From NCBI RefSeq assembly GCF_030936135.1, contig NC_082604.1, positions 4,285,001-4,349,000 of the forward strand: 64,000 bases of DNA. Direction: 5' to 3'. Under the pieces are notes generated by a model. It saw only the letters and a program-made list of their open reading frames with translations. It was not told the DNA's origin and made no database searches. How positions within the stretch are numbered: position 1 is the stretch's first letter; every line of letters begins with the position of its first letter. This stretch comes from Gavia stellata. Taxonomy: Eukaryota; Chordata; Aves; Gaviiformes; Gaviidae. Shown in pieces: positions 29,630 through 50,900 of the stretch. The translations under genes and the position numbers were made by a program.

Positions 29630-31471
29630 AGTTTGTAACAAGACCGATTTATTCTCAGCAGCAGGAAATCACGAAACAATCCCTTAATCTTCAATTGCTT
29701 TTCAACAACATCACAAGGGAAAAGTGGCAATTTATAAGAATGACCCAGTACAGTAGGAAAGCTGGGTCGATATTGCACCGTTATCCAAAATAGGACCCCC
29801 TCCTTTCCCTCACGTCTCTCTCCTCCAGCAGGAGAACGTTACAACAACATGAAGTGAAACTGCACAATTCTGTTTGCTTCTCTAGGACCAGAAGGAGCAG
29901 CAGCATGCAGTTCTGAGCTTTCTACCAGCCCTATTCCCTGCCATGCCAGGAGAGAATTTCAGGCTTGAAACACCAGCCAATTTTAAAAGCCATCATTACC
30001 ACACACAAGCAAACTTTAAAGAGATACGCAACCAAATAGCCAATACTCTGCTATGCACTTGTATTTTCTTTCCTGATCATTGCTGACCCCCCAGAAACTT
30101 GGAAAACAAAACAAACAAAAAAAACCCCACAATTTTATTTTGAAGTCCAGTGACCTCATGCAGAGAGTGTCATAATTTAGAGTTTATGACATCCCTCAAT
30201 GATGCTGCAGAATAACAACTGGGTAACTTATCTTCCTCTCAGAAGAGAGCATTTCTTGTAATCATCAATGATGGGAGAAGAAATACAGAATGCACATCAG
30301 TTTCCCACAGTTTGTGTAACACAGGTTTCCCGCTCATTGCCTTGATGTGGTAATGACTAAACTGTATAAGATAATAACTTACCAGTGAAACTACATAGCT
30401 CTATTCCATAGGCCTGCTATAAACTGGAATACTCACAGTTCTCAAGGTTGGTAGTCACACCAGAGAAAGTGTCTGTCCTATCAAAAGGAAGGTCCCCGAG
30501 ACGGTTAGCTTAAGTGAAACAAATTTCAGTCACTAGTCTCACTTGTATGACTACAGTCAATGCCCTGCAAATCCCTCCTCACCCCTAATGCAATCGGGCT
30601 CCGTTACAAATGTTTGGACACAGAACTTAGTCGTAACAGAGAAGACTGTCCAAGGATACTCAAGTACCTTGTCCTTTGCATACACAGCATGTGCTGTGTT
30701 GCCCTCTTACAGGCATAACAGCATTCTATTTCACAGCAGGCTACATTACAAAGCACTGTCTAAAAACCCAGAAAACTGTAAACCAAGAGGACTTCTAGAG
30801 AATCCAACCTACAGTGGGATCTGATAATTAAAGCTTTCTAGGGTTCATTTAAATAATGGATCCATCTGCAATACCATCCAAAGGTTTTTCACATCTTTAA
30901 GTGTTTTCTGTCGTGAGGATGGGGTGCTATCCCGATGTTCAACCCTCCCCAATATCATAATGTCCGCCTGTGATGTGTGGGGACTGCAATCAGCTCTTGG
31001 TACACAACAGATACCAGAGGTTAAAAAAAATTAAAAAGAACCTAAAAAATGTTTTGTTGCACTCCGTTGCCCAGGCTGCCAGGGGAATGCTCCTACTTGA
31101 TCTGGGGGGCTTCCATAATGAACAACTCAAGTTTCCGGAGTGTCGGTAACGCACGAGAACGGATCAGTCCGAAGTGGCACTTTCACTCCTAGAGGTCTTC
31201 TGCACCTCACGACAGTTCGTAGGCATGGAGCCCCAATCCAACTGAACCCCCATTCGGAGGGAAGGCTGAGATAAGGCTTGGGCCCCTGAAGTTCTGTCAT
31301 GCTCTCATCCTCCCCCCAGGTCAGCTGGAAGGCAGACTTGGCAACGGAAGCTAGCATCATAAAATGGTGCAGTAGTAGAAGTAACTGGACCAGGAAGAGG
31401 AGGCATCTGCCCCAATGATGTCGTAGCCGTTGGCAGCAACTGGGGAGTGGGACTGGTCATGCAGCCGTGTG
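29630..31471 (-). other. AMMECR1L: AMMECR1L 3' untranslated region
   Basis: About 1.8 kb from the stop codon to the best terminal signal, AATAAA at 29648-29653. Downstream of that signal on the minus strand is a GT-rich stretch (GTGGTTTGTAG) of the kind that follows cleavage sites. A nearer AATAAA at 30134-30139 could give a shorter form. Confidence 0.55.
29648..29653 (-). terminator. AMMECR1L: Candidate AMMECR1L polyadenylation signal
   Basis: AATAAA on the minus strand with a GT-rich element 25-40 nt downstream, consistent with cleavage near 29630. Confidence 0.5.
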
Positions 31472-41326
<9,855 letters not shown>

Positions 41327-42289
41327 TCAAAACTCGCTGCCTGGAGCACTGCAGAACCCTGGCAAGGAGGGGCCGGGGGAAAAAAAAAAGCAACACACAA
41401 AACAGTTACAGGTGAAAAACCAACAGCTGCTTCCTTGCTTCTGCTAAGGTGTCAGAGAGGTTTGCTTTTGCAACAGAAAGGGGAAGAAAACCCTCGCAAC
41501 GCACAACTAAGTACAGAACTAAAACCAGTTCAGCAAGCAGAGGGGGTGTTATTACACATAAATTGAAAAGCATGTACACAACATGCATGAAATCACACTT
41601 TTAGTTATTGGTGAGGTGTACTGAACACTGTAATAGGCAGCTCATCACAAAAAGACCGTAACCAAACTTCCCATAAAGGGAGTGAAACTGCGGGAGAACA
41701 GAAGAAAAAAGACTTTGGACTACAGCTATACCCCATCCACTACTTTTCCAGATCACCTGTTCCCCCTCAGCCAATGCCTGCACCAATGGCAAACAAACTA
41801 TTGAAAAACCACCAGTGCATTTCCCTTCCCCATTCTCAACAGAAGAGCCACAACAACTCCGAATGACACCTTCAGCGCTGGACTCCCAGGGGTGCTGCCC
41901 TTGATTTAGCGCTAGCCTAAGCAAGACACAAAGAGACGCTGCAAGCATTGAACCACCATTTTCTAAACAACAGACTATTTTCCAGACCCCAAGAATTACA
42001 ATCTGCATCTACTTTCTAGGATTAAGTAAATCAATAGCGCTCACAAATAAATGTGTAGGGTGTACGGTCAGGATATGCAGGAGAGGAAGAGCTGAAGACC
42101 ACGCAGTCGGAACAGAGGGAAGCGGTAATGGCAGGAAACAGACACCGTATAAAAAAAACCCAGAACAGTGTTTTGCTTGCAAAGAAGAGCATGCTAGCTC
42201 TTGTATCGGAAGAAGGGGTAGAACAAATACAGGGAGGAAAGCCTATGCAGACAAAAATGAATGAAGATGATAGGCAAGGACCACACGTC

Positions 42290-42480
42290 GACTTAAGTAA
42301 GCGTAATACCATCATCACCGTGAGATCTAAACACACAAAGGGAAGGAAAAACAGCTCCCCATCTGTCAAACGGGGCTGAAAGCACAGACACGTAAGTCAC
42401 AGAGAACACCATGGAGAACTGGAAGTCGCACTCAGCTCTCCTGCGAGCAGCAGGCCGCTACTTTAACCACCAGAGCATCC
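42290..42480 (-). mobile_element. Ancient CORE-SINE (MIR-type) remnant
   Basis: Read on the minus strand it has the parts of a CORE-SINE in order. First is a tRNA-like head with GGTGGTTAAAGTAGCGG and a degraded B box GAGTGCGACTTCC. Then come TGTGACTTA and TCTGTGCTTTCAG, matching the GTGAC and CTGTGCCTCAG core blocks. Next is GACAGATGGGGA, matching AAAATGGGGA. Last is CCCTTTGTG and TTTAGATCTC then GTGATGATG, matching the TTTGTAAAGCGCTTTGAGATCTACTGATG tail, which is remembered from turtle and crocodilian CORE-SINEs. The copy is old and diverged. It sits in the long 5' UTR intron of AMMECR1L. Confidence 0.6.
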
Positions 42481-43834
42481 CTCCAGCTCTTCCAGGTGTT
42501 AACTGATGCCTGAACTGACAGGACATACACAGAGTGGGGGGGTGTGGGGCATGGGTGTGACAGGCACTGAAACTGATGGTGTGACAACTCCCTTCCTCCT
42601 CTGCACCTGCAAACAATATAAACTTTATCCATGAAGTTTCATCAGCCCTCGTAAGAGTCGTACAGTCCTGAACTGAACCAGAACTGGCGTGAGATGTGTT
42701 GAGGGACGTGCCTCTCAACACAGCACACGTACACTTGCAGCGCTTACGCTGCTCTGGAATCCTCACCTCAAGGTTTTAGAAAGATAATCTGCACAAGGAA
42801 CAATTTACAAGACCTAATGAAAATTATCTTTGTTCCTTTGATCTCTACCTTTGTAAGAGGGAAAAAAAAAAGTAGAACTTTGTCCGAGTGAGCATGTAAT
42901 TTTCTTCAGCGCCTATTAAAGTTATGCTGCTGTGGCTCAGTGAAGCTGCTGGGGCAGACGAGCCTTTTCAAGTTATCACTGAAGACCAGCCGCGTTTGGG
43001 AGGAAAAAGAATTTATTTGTCTGAAACCATAACTCTTCGTTTTCCACTGGAGACGTGGCAGGGGGCAGAAAGGAGGTCTTCTGCGTTCACCGTCCTCTGC
43101 AGCAGGGAGAAGGGGCCTAACAAAGGCGGCTGCTCCGAGCGCTGCTCGGCCCGGGCGAAGGGCCCCGCTTCCCCGCCGCGGGAGGCCTCGGCCGGCCGCT
43201 CGTCGCCGAGCTCCCCCTGCCCGGGGGAGCAACGGCTGCACGAAACAAGGCGGCTTCGCAACACACACGGCCCCGAGGAGATGCCGACTCCGCGGAGGGC
43301 CTCCGCCCGCTACTTTGTGACCCGCCGGAGACCCGGCACAACGCCCCGGTGCCGGCGCTCCCCGGGATCGCCCCGCTGCTCTGCCCCGCGGGCGGGCGGG
43401 GGGTGCCCCCCGCGCTCCCAAACCGCCGGCGGGCTCCCCGCGCTCCCCAACCGGAACGCCCGACCCGCGGCACGACGGGCAGGCCGCCCCCCCGGCGCCG
43501 GGGCAGCCCCGCGCCCGCGGAGCAGAGGGCCCCCGCCCGGGCCCCGCCGGCGCCCGCCCGCTCCCGGGCGCAGGACGAGCCCCGCGCGCTCGGACACAAA
43601 CTTTCCGGCGGCGTTTCCGGGGGCTCCGCCAGCCCCGCCGGGGGACGCGGCTCGGGAAGCCCCCGCAGCCCCCCCCGCGCTCCGGCCCCGCTCCCCCGGA
43701 GGGCGCAGCCCGCCCCCCCGCGGCGGGGCAGAACCGCCGCCGCCAGGGGGCGCCAGGGAGCGGGAGCCCCCCCCGCCGCCCCCGCCGTTAACCCCTTCCC
43801 TGCCGCCGGGGCGGGCGGGACGCCGGCGCCTCAC

Positions 43835-44250
43835 CCCCTCCGCCCCGGGCTCGCCCACCTCCTGCACCCGTCCCGGGCCGGACGCGGCTTCTCCTCCGCC
43901 TCAGCCCAGCCGCCGCCGCTGCTGCCCCGCCGCCGCCGCCTCCTTCTCCCGCCTCATGGAGCCATGGGCCCGGGCGAGGCTCCCCAGAGAAGCGGGCCCG
44001 GCGGGCGGGGGGAGGGGGGCAGGGCCCGCCGCGGCCGGGCCGGGAGCCGGGCTTCCCGGGGCCGCCGGGCAGCGAGGGGAGCTGGAGGACTGGAGCGAGG
44101 CCGAGGGAAGGTCCTCCGCTATCCCGGCAGCCTCCTCCCCGCTCGTGAGGTAATGAGGGAAAAATGTACATAGTCCGCCAGCCTCCCGTCGGCCCCGCGG
44201 TGCCAGCGCGACCATAGAGAAGGGAGGGCGCTCTTCCCCCCTCGGAACCA
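43835..44250 (-). other. AMMECR1L: Probable untranslated exon 1 of AMMECR1L
   Basis: Both edges are inferred. The left edge uses the donor GGGG|GTGAGG, though GGAG|GTGGGC at 43857-43858 is an alternative. The right edge is set downstream of the ETS site and E-box cluster. The exon would join to the acceptor at 41359-41360. Confidence 0.35.
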
Positions 44251-44307
44251 TAGATAAGGGGACTTCCGCTCCCAGTCGGAGGACGCGCGGGGCCGGGTTC
44301 CCTCCCC

Positions 44308-44317
44308 GTCACGTGAC
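44308..44317. promoter_or_regulatory. AMMECR1L: Perfect CLEAR/USF E-box palindrome
   Basis: GTCACGTGAC is the exact consensus bound by TFEB/TFE3/MITF and by USF1/2. It lies just upstream of the inferred AMMECR1L start. Confidence 0.6.
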
Positions 44318-44405
44318 GGGCCGCACGTGCGAGGACAAACAGTCTCGGGGGCGGGAGGGGCCCCTCGCGCGCGGGGCTCCCCCGCCCCCGGCTGCGCGCT
44401 GACTC

Positions 44406-44418
44406 GGGGGGGGGGGGG
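44406..44418. repeat. Poly-G run (13 G) in promoter island
   Basis: Thirteen G followed by C and five more G, a potential quadruplex-forming stretch. A second run of 11 G lies at 44665-44675. Confidence 0.85.
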
Positions 44419-44949
44419 CGGGGGAAGACACCCTCACGTGGCGGGGGTGCCGCTCTCCAATTGGCCAGCAGGCGCTGTGACGCCACTCCAGAGGAGGGAC
44501 GCGCGGTCGGAAACATCCATTCCGTGGCTCGGGGCGGGGAGACCCTCCACACTGGCCTCTCCGCCCCATCCTCCCCCCGGTTCCTGGGGTCCTTGGTCCG
44601 TTCCGCCGCCCGGGCCCGGGGGCAGCGCCTCGCAGACGCCCCCTGCTCTGGGGACAGTCAGTGCGGGGGGGGGGGTGTGTGCTCCCCGTCCCTCCCGCCT
44701 CTCCCGCCTCCACCTCACGGCTGAGGAGAGCCGAGGGGCTCCACGGCCGCCTCCGGCCCTTTCCGACAGCCTCGGCCCGCCCCAGCGGGTAGGAGCTTCC
44801 CGCTGAGGGGACGGGCGCGAGGGGGGCGCGCAGGCCCGTTCCGCCGGGGGCTGCACGGGCGCGTACGTACCGACACGGCTCCTCCCGCCCGCCACTGCAT
44901 CCGGCCTGGCGGGGCGAACCGCCAGCAAGGGCAAACCCACAGTAATTCT

Positions 44950-47100
44950 CCGTTTGGGCAGGCTGCAGCCGCTTCTGTCGCTGTGGTTTTCGCTTGCAAA
45001 GACGGAGGTAAAAATAGCCCCGTCCGCCGAGCAGGTTTTATTTACAGGGAGGGGTAAAACACCCTTCTGGCAGTAGCGCAAAGGTAGCGAGCGTCACAAC
45101 CGCACCGGGACAAAAACTACTTTTTTAATAGTTCTAACTGCTTCTCATCGCCGGGGTGGGGCTCCCAAATCCTCCCCTCCACCCATTCTACACAACCCTA
45201 TCAAAAACACCGCAGAGAAGCAGTTACTCCCTCAGTGGCTTTAGGGCACAGTACAAATACAGAGGCTCAATACACACTGTCGAAGGAGAGACTTCTCTCC
45301 GGCGGGTGAAGTCTCTGGGATGAGGATGACTGCAGAAGTCAAGGTGCTGGGGCTGTATGAGGTGTTCCGGCTGTACAGCAAGTTAGGGGATGGAGGAACC
45401 CTGCAGCAAACCAGAGTGTTACTTTCTAATTGTCTTCTGAGAACACAGGCAAAACAGCTGAACCTGAAGAACAGATTTTGCAGATCCCAGTGTAAGCACG
45501 CTACACATTCAACCTCAAGAGACAAATATGCTGGCAGAGTTCTTCAAGAGATAAGAGGGAATTTCTGTATACCATTTCTCATCTAAGCATAAAGAACAAG
45601 AGGCAATAAACAGCAGTTGGAGAAATGTGCATTCTCTTACAGAAGCTATATGATTTCCGCAGCACTAGGACAACGCTGAAATTATTACCATTCTAAGGTT
45701 AGGGAATAGCATAATCTTTTTAGTCTAGATGATAGCTTTGAATACCAGTTTATGAAAACTAAGGTTACTAGAGGAATCTTTCCAAAGAATCAGATGAGAA
45801 TAGCCTAGAAGAAAGGATTAAGAGCAAGTTTCTAACTTCTGCAGTCCTTAAAAGAATTCTTCCTTCCCTCCCCCCCCCAATATCTCACCCTTTGCTGGCA
45901 ACGCCTTGGATTTCATCCAAAAGCCCTTTGCCAAGGACACAAAACAGTTCTCAACCCTACAAAAGGCAACTTTATAACTGTGAGCGAGCTTCTTGCAGAG
46001 TCTTTACGAACCTGGGAGTGTTGGTGGTATCAGTGTTTTCTTACCATGACAATGTCAAACAAATACTTGACCAGTTGTGCACGTTCTGTTCCTGAAGCAC
46101 AAGAAATACAAGGTGGTAAGCAGCAGTTTATTTGATTCCCAACTTTTCACGTCTTACCTCTCGCATTTTAATTTGTGCTGTGCCAGAGCCTCTTCCATTT
46201 CAACATACATGTGTATACGCACACACCCCCTTGCGGGCTTGTATAACTGTAGGGATATTTTGATATTTTCTTTCTTCTAGCCAAGGAAATTAGCAAACAG
46301 TTATCGTAACTTTGGTAATAGGGAAGTTATAGTATCATTATACTAGAATTGTATCTTACACTGAAAGTGTTTTTATTTTAAAAAGTAAAATCAAGCTAAT
46401 ATGAGACTGCCATCCAGATGAACCTGAAGCAAGTTGGTTTTGCATGTGTTAAACACAAGAACAGTGTGAATATGGACATTCGACTTATTTCTCTACTTAC
46501 AAAAAAAAAATCAGAAATAAGGAATGAAATACCATTTTTTCTAATCTAACTTCTGAAAGAACTCAGTTCTGAATAAAAGTAAGGTAACAGCCCTATAACT
46601 GGATGAGGAAAAAAAGTATTCTTAAAACAGAATTCGTTCATGAAATTGAAGCCTCCTGCTGAGGAGACTAAAAATGAACTGACTTGGCAAGCTTTCTAAA
46701 AAATTAAGGTTAAATGCACAGGTGCACGGGGTGCATATTCCATCTTTAGGAGCTGAAATGTGAATTAAGTTATCCTTCCCTCCACAGCACAAGAGGCTGA
46801 CTACTTTCCAATATTCTGTTTCATCTCCCCAAAAGGCTTCTTTCAAGTCTTTAACTTGGTTTTGAATTTATAGTAGGGAAACTGTTCAACCTGTAAAGGT
46901 ACACAAACTGCTCACATACAAAAACCTCCAAGTCCTTTATTCATGTTTTCAGGATGTATGCGGTACGTACAATTAACATTACACCAGCTACAGGACGTCC
47001 TCTGTTGCACAAGGTACTTCAAAACAAGTATCCCAGAGCACCAACATAGACAACACACACACACACACACACACAGACACTACAAAATCACTTTGAAATT
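44950..47100. other. Intergenic region between AMMECR1L and SAP130
   Basis: Unremarkable sequence with no supported exon. Its right part may belong to a long SAP130 3' UTR: minus-strand AATAAA hexamers occur at 46127-46132 and 46936-46941 as well as at 47650-47655. Confidence 0.5.
47053..47074. repeat. (AC)n microsatellite
   Basis: About eleven AC units. Confidence 0.9.
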
Positions 47101-47102
47101 AT

Positions 47103-47158
47103 TCCCCCCCTTTTTTTCTTTTTTTTTTTCCCCCCTTTTTTTTTCTTTTCTTTTTTTT
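47103..47158. repeat. 56-bp pure pyrimidine tract
   Basis: C and T only, in alternating blocks (C7, T7, then T-rich, C6, T-rich). The blocks give partial mirror symmetry, the arrangement that can form intramolecular triplex DNA. Confidence 0.9.
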
Positions 47159-47649
47159 AAATTGACAGCTAGGACTTCTGAGCCATAGGAGATTCTGAAT
47201 GTGGCAGATGTCCTAGTGCAGTGGCACTGGTTTAAGAAGGCTACTTCAGACACTGGAAGGTCAGAAGAACAAGAACCGAATGGGGTAACTGAAAGTGGTG
47301 TCATTTTCAATTTGTTGAAGCATGGCTGCTGTCTGGGTCAATACCTGTATGTCAGCCTCCTGGTGTCCCCTGCAGAATCTTCTGCGTTGCAGACGCACAC
47401 ACACCTTGGGTACATTTACCCCTAAGCTGCAGAACAGAAGGAGAGCGCTGTCCACCACACATTGCGTCACTAGTTCCAATTAGTAGGCACTGACACATCA
47501 GGGGGGTTAAACAAATGGGACTGGAAAGACTTTAAAAGGGATGAGCCCGAGAGAAATCTTTGTTCATTATGACAGATCAGTGACAATCCCTTCAGGTCGG
47601 CAGGCTTCACATGTCCGTCTGTTGCCATCTGTTCCCTAAACTCATCCTT

Positions 47650-47655
47650 TTTATT
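47650..47655 (-). terminator. SAP130: Nearest SAP130 polyadenylation signal
   Basis: AATAAA on the minus strand, 92 nt after the stop codon. It would give a short 3' UTR. More distal hexamers at 46936 and 46127 are alternatives. Confidence 0.4.
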
Positions 47656-47746
47656 CAGATGCTCTGCTTAAAAATAAACACAAACTACAAAAAGGTTCAA
47701 CTCCATTCTGTACACGTTCTCCATTTCCAGAGTGATTATTCTGACT

Positions 47747-47905
47747 TTACACCTTCTCCTTTCGCTTTAATTTGGATACTTTCTTGACAGTTCCATTCTT
47801 GTTTAGAAGCTTCAAAACACGATCCTTGTGATCCAAGACCTTTAGCATGGAGTCTCGAGCCTCATTGATTTGATCCATCACAAGTTTACACCTCTGCATA
47901 TTCCC
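47747..47905 (-). CDS. SAP130: SAP130 terminal coding exon p
   Basis: 159 nt encoding [40 protein letters not shown] and [12 protein letters not shown], then TAA. It is highly charged and probably helical. The acceptor is TTTCAG|GGGAAT. Confidence 0.97.
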   Translation of the reverse strand, partial: GNMQRCKLVMDQINEARDSMLKVLDHKDRVLKLLNKNGTVKKVSKLKRKEKV

Positions 47906-50900
47906 CTGAAATGAAACACTGTTGTCATTAAGAGCAGACCGTCTAGCCTAAGCAACCACTGTACCTTTTCGTAATACCACTTGTAACTGATGACACTGGA
48001 ACCACAGGAAGTGTACCTATGTGATTTTTTTTTAGCTTTAGCTCATACTAACTGCAGTAGGATATTTCGTAATTAAGGGTAAAGCAGTTCTGCTGGGTTG
48101 AGAGGCCGCAGGAACCTACCTGTATCAGTTCATTGATTCGATGCAAGTCATCATCGGTCGCTGCCTTTTTCTTAGGGATGAGTCCCTCCTGCAGGGCAGT
48201 CAGTCTCTCATACACATCATGCTCCAGGTTCGTCTAAAAGACATTAGCACCTCATGAGAAGGTTCACCACTAGGCCAGAAAAACATTCGCCCGCATTAAG
48301 AAAGCTACACAGAGAAGACAATAATCCGTTCCCCTCTCAGCTGCTCATGTTAGTAATTCAGAAGATGGAGCCTCTGACGTAGAGTGTGGCACTATCATTC
48401 TTACTAACATCCTAGTTACAGGATTGCTCCACTTCTGAACAAACATGGATCCTAACCAGAACTGTTTCCCCTGTTTCTCACAATACTATTCCAGGAATGC
48501 AGAGGTTTTGGGGAGTTTGGTGCTAGAATGCAGAGCACCTACCTCACCCCCAACCTGAAACAGAAGCATCCAGGAATGTGGATCAGTGCTGCCTCCTCAG
48601 ATCAGCCGCACCATCCCAAACAGACGCTTCTTCAGACCTGTGCATCAGCAGGAGGGAGTTGCCAATTTTGATCATCTGTACAAAATACATCAGCTCTTAT
48701 GTCTGGATCAAAATCAACACTCTAAGTTTCCAAGCCACTTATGCCACATTCCTGAGAAAGGGGAAAGCACGTCCCACTCCCTTTGGGCACTACACACCAG
48801 CTCCTTTAGGGTATCCCAGTGTCAGATGACCGTGTACTGAGTTTGTAAAAACATCCTCCTGTCTTACGCAACTCTGTGTTCCCCCACGTCGTAGGAAGCC
48901 GGCGAGCCCCGTTCACCTACCAGCTGTAGTAGCTGTGCCGCACAGAGATGGACCTTCCACCCTTGTGCACGACAGGACACACCCTTCTGATTGGCAATCT
49001 CCTGTAGCATAGCCTTCTTCTCTTCTGTCACCGGGAAACACAAAGACATGTTATTCGTATTTCAGGAGCTCGCCAGGCCTCTCAAACAAAAACATTAACC
49101 CAACTCTGGCTCTCCATACACCTTAATAAATGAGAGTGAGTAACGTTTTCATTCGGATAGGAAAATAGCTACCCATCTGCCATGTATCTGACCACTGCTC
49201 TTGCTTATCAACAGGTTATCTGTACTTCCAGAAAAATTATATCCTGCTTTTTCCCCTCCATTTAAAAAAAAAAAAAAGGTAGTGTTCCCCTGCATGAAAA
49301 AGTAAAGGCTCCATCCTTTACCACTGAACTACATATCTACTCCCTACTTGATGTATTTACACAGTTCTGAAAACCCAATCTGCTTAAAAATTCTAAGGTG
49401 TTAGCTAAAAAGCCTAAAACCAGTATCTGATCTTTACTTTCCACACATCAGAAAAAAAATCTTCTTTAAAAGCCCATTTATTAGTTAAGAAGACTAGTTA
49501 CACTAAATCTAGAATGTTTTTGATTACACTGGCAAGTTTGTTAGGTAGTAAGAAAATCAGAAAACTGAACTGTAGCATATCACCAGAGCATGTCACTTCT
49601 TTAAGGATTACTTTAGTAAGTTTTATCGCTGTACGTAAACACGTTTTTCCAATAACCACATGATTTTTTTCTTTTACAAAATTACAGCTAATTCTGTGTA
49701 GTGTCCTTCCTTTCTTTCCACCTTTATCTTGAAAGCAGAAGAGATTTAGGCAACATCTAGCTGATGAAAGTCATTAGCTCACTTGATCAACCCTTGTTTT
49801 CCAAATTGCAATCAAAACCTTTTTGTGGGATTGCTTACCAACAGCAGCTAGCTAAGAAAGCTCCTAACACACCGTTACCAGCTACGCCTAAGCCATTCAT
49901 CCTGGATGAATGAAACTGTCAAACTACAAGAAGCAGACTGACCTTTCACCCGGACATCACTGTATCTCTGAAAGTGGTGGTAAGCAGCTTTCCAAGGATT
50001 GCGATAGTGCCGGAGCAATGTGATAGGTGGCCTTGGACGCACAGGGACGTATCTTACACCTTCTTCATCTAAGAAAGGATCCAGGGAGAACTGTATTATT
50101 ATCGTCATTAAGTAGGTGAAAGTAGGAGATCAGCATAACACAAAAACTCCAGCAGAAGATCAGTAAGCACTACCTCATACAAAGTGATGCTCTATGTGTT
50201 GAGCAAGGGCATTTCCCCTAAATGTCACCATACAGAAAGTACTGAGGAACAAAAACTTGCATTCTGTATATTTATATTTAGGAAGCGGGAGAATGACAAG
50301 AGCACCTTCTCCAAGAAACAAACAGAAGAGAAAATAAACACTTGCATAGGAAAACAGACAATAGAGATGACATTACCTATATACTCCTTTGGAGGAGACT
50401 TGCGCTTCTCTGCCTTCACCAGCAAACTTTTGGCAGTGGATTTCTCATCATCAGTGCTGTTTGTTTCCATCATGTCCCCTTCCTCTGTGGAGATGACGTG
50501 CTGCTGCTTACGGGGTTTCTTCCTCGGGGAGGCACCAGGTGGCAAATCACTTGGAGGCATTGAAAGGTTGTTGGCCAGCAACGCCAAAGACGGAGACACA
50601 GTACTTGTAGTCAAAGGAGGGACTGCTAAGAGGAAGGAAAGAGGAAAAAGAATCCAAACCATCAGCAGCATAAAGGTAACACACTAACATTGTTTGAACG
50701 CTACCTCCAACAGTAGTTCCTGTTTCAGCGCATTGTGAGGAGTGTGGAGTGTACGAGCACTTCAGTTCCATGTGTGTAGAAGACCAGATGTTACACCAGC
50801 AGCAATTGCTAGGACAAGCCTATACGCTAAGATCTTAGTGTCTCATATATAAAAGCATAAAGAATGCGAGCAGACACAATTGTCCCTCAGTTCCTTCATA

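Larger units (their letters stand above)
43090..44940. promoter_or_regulatory. AMMECR1L: CpG island and promoter of AMMECR1L
   Basis: About 1.9 kb of very GC-rich, CpG-dense sequence upstream of the AMMECR1L start-codon exon. Motifs include a perfect GTCACGTGAC palindrome (44308-44317), GCACGTGC (44323-44330), CACGTG (44435-44440), an ETS site AGCGGAAGT on the minus strand (44262-44270), and a palindromic CCAATTGG with overlapping CCAAT boxes (44457-44464). Minus-strand donors that could end an untranslated first exon are at 43833-43834 (GGGG|GTGAGG) and 43857-43858 (GGAG|GTGGGC). The start site is inferred to lie near 44200-44300. Confidence 0.8.

Noticed and set aside
42924-44153. 409-codon open frame on the plus strand in the AMMECR1L island
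   Set aside because: It is a Pro/Arg/Ala/Gly-rich translation of a CpG island, where stop codons are rare. Several overlapping frames on both strands are equally open, and no domain is recognisable.
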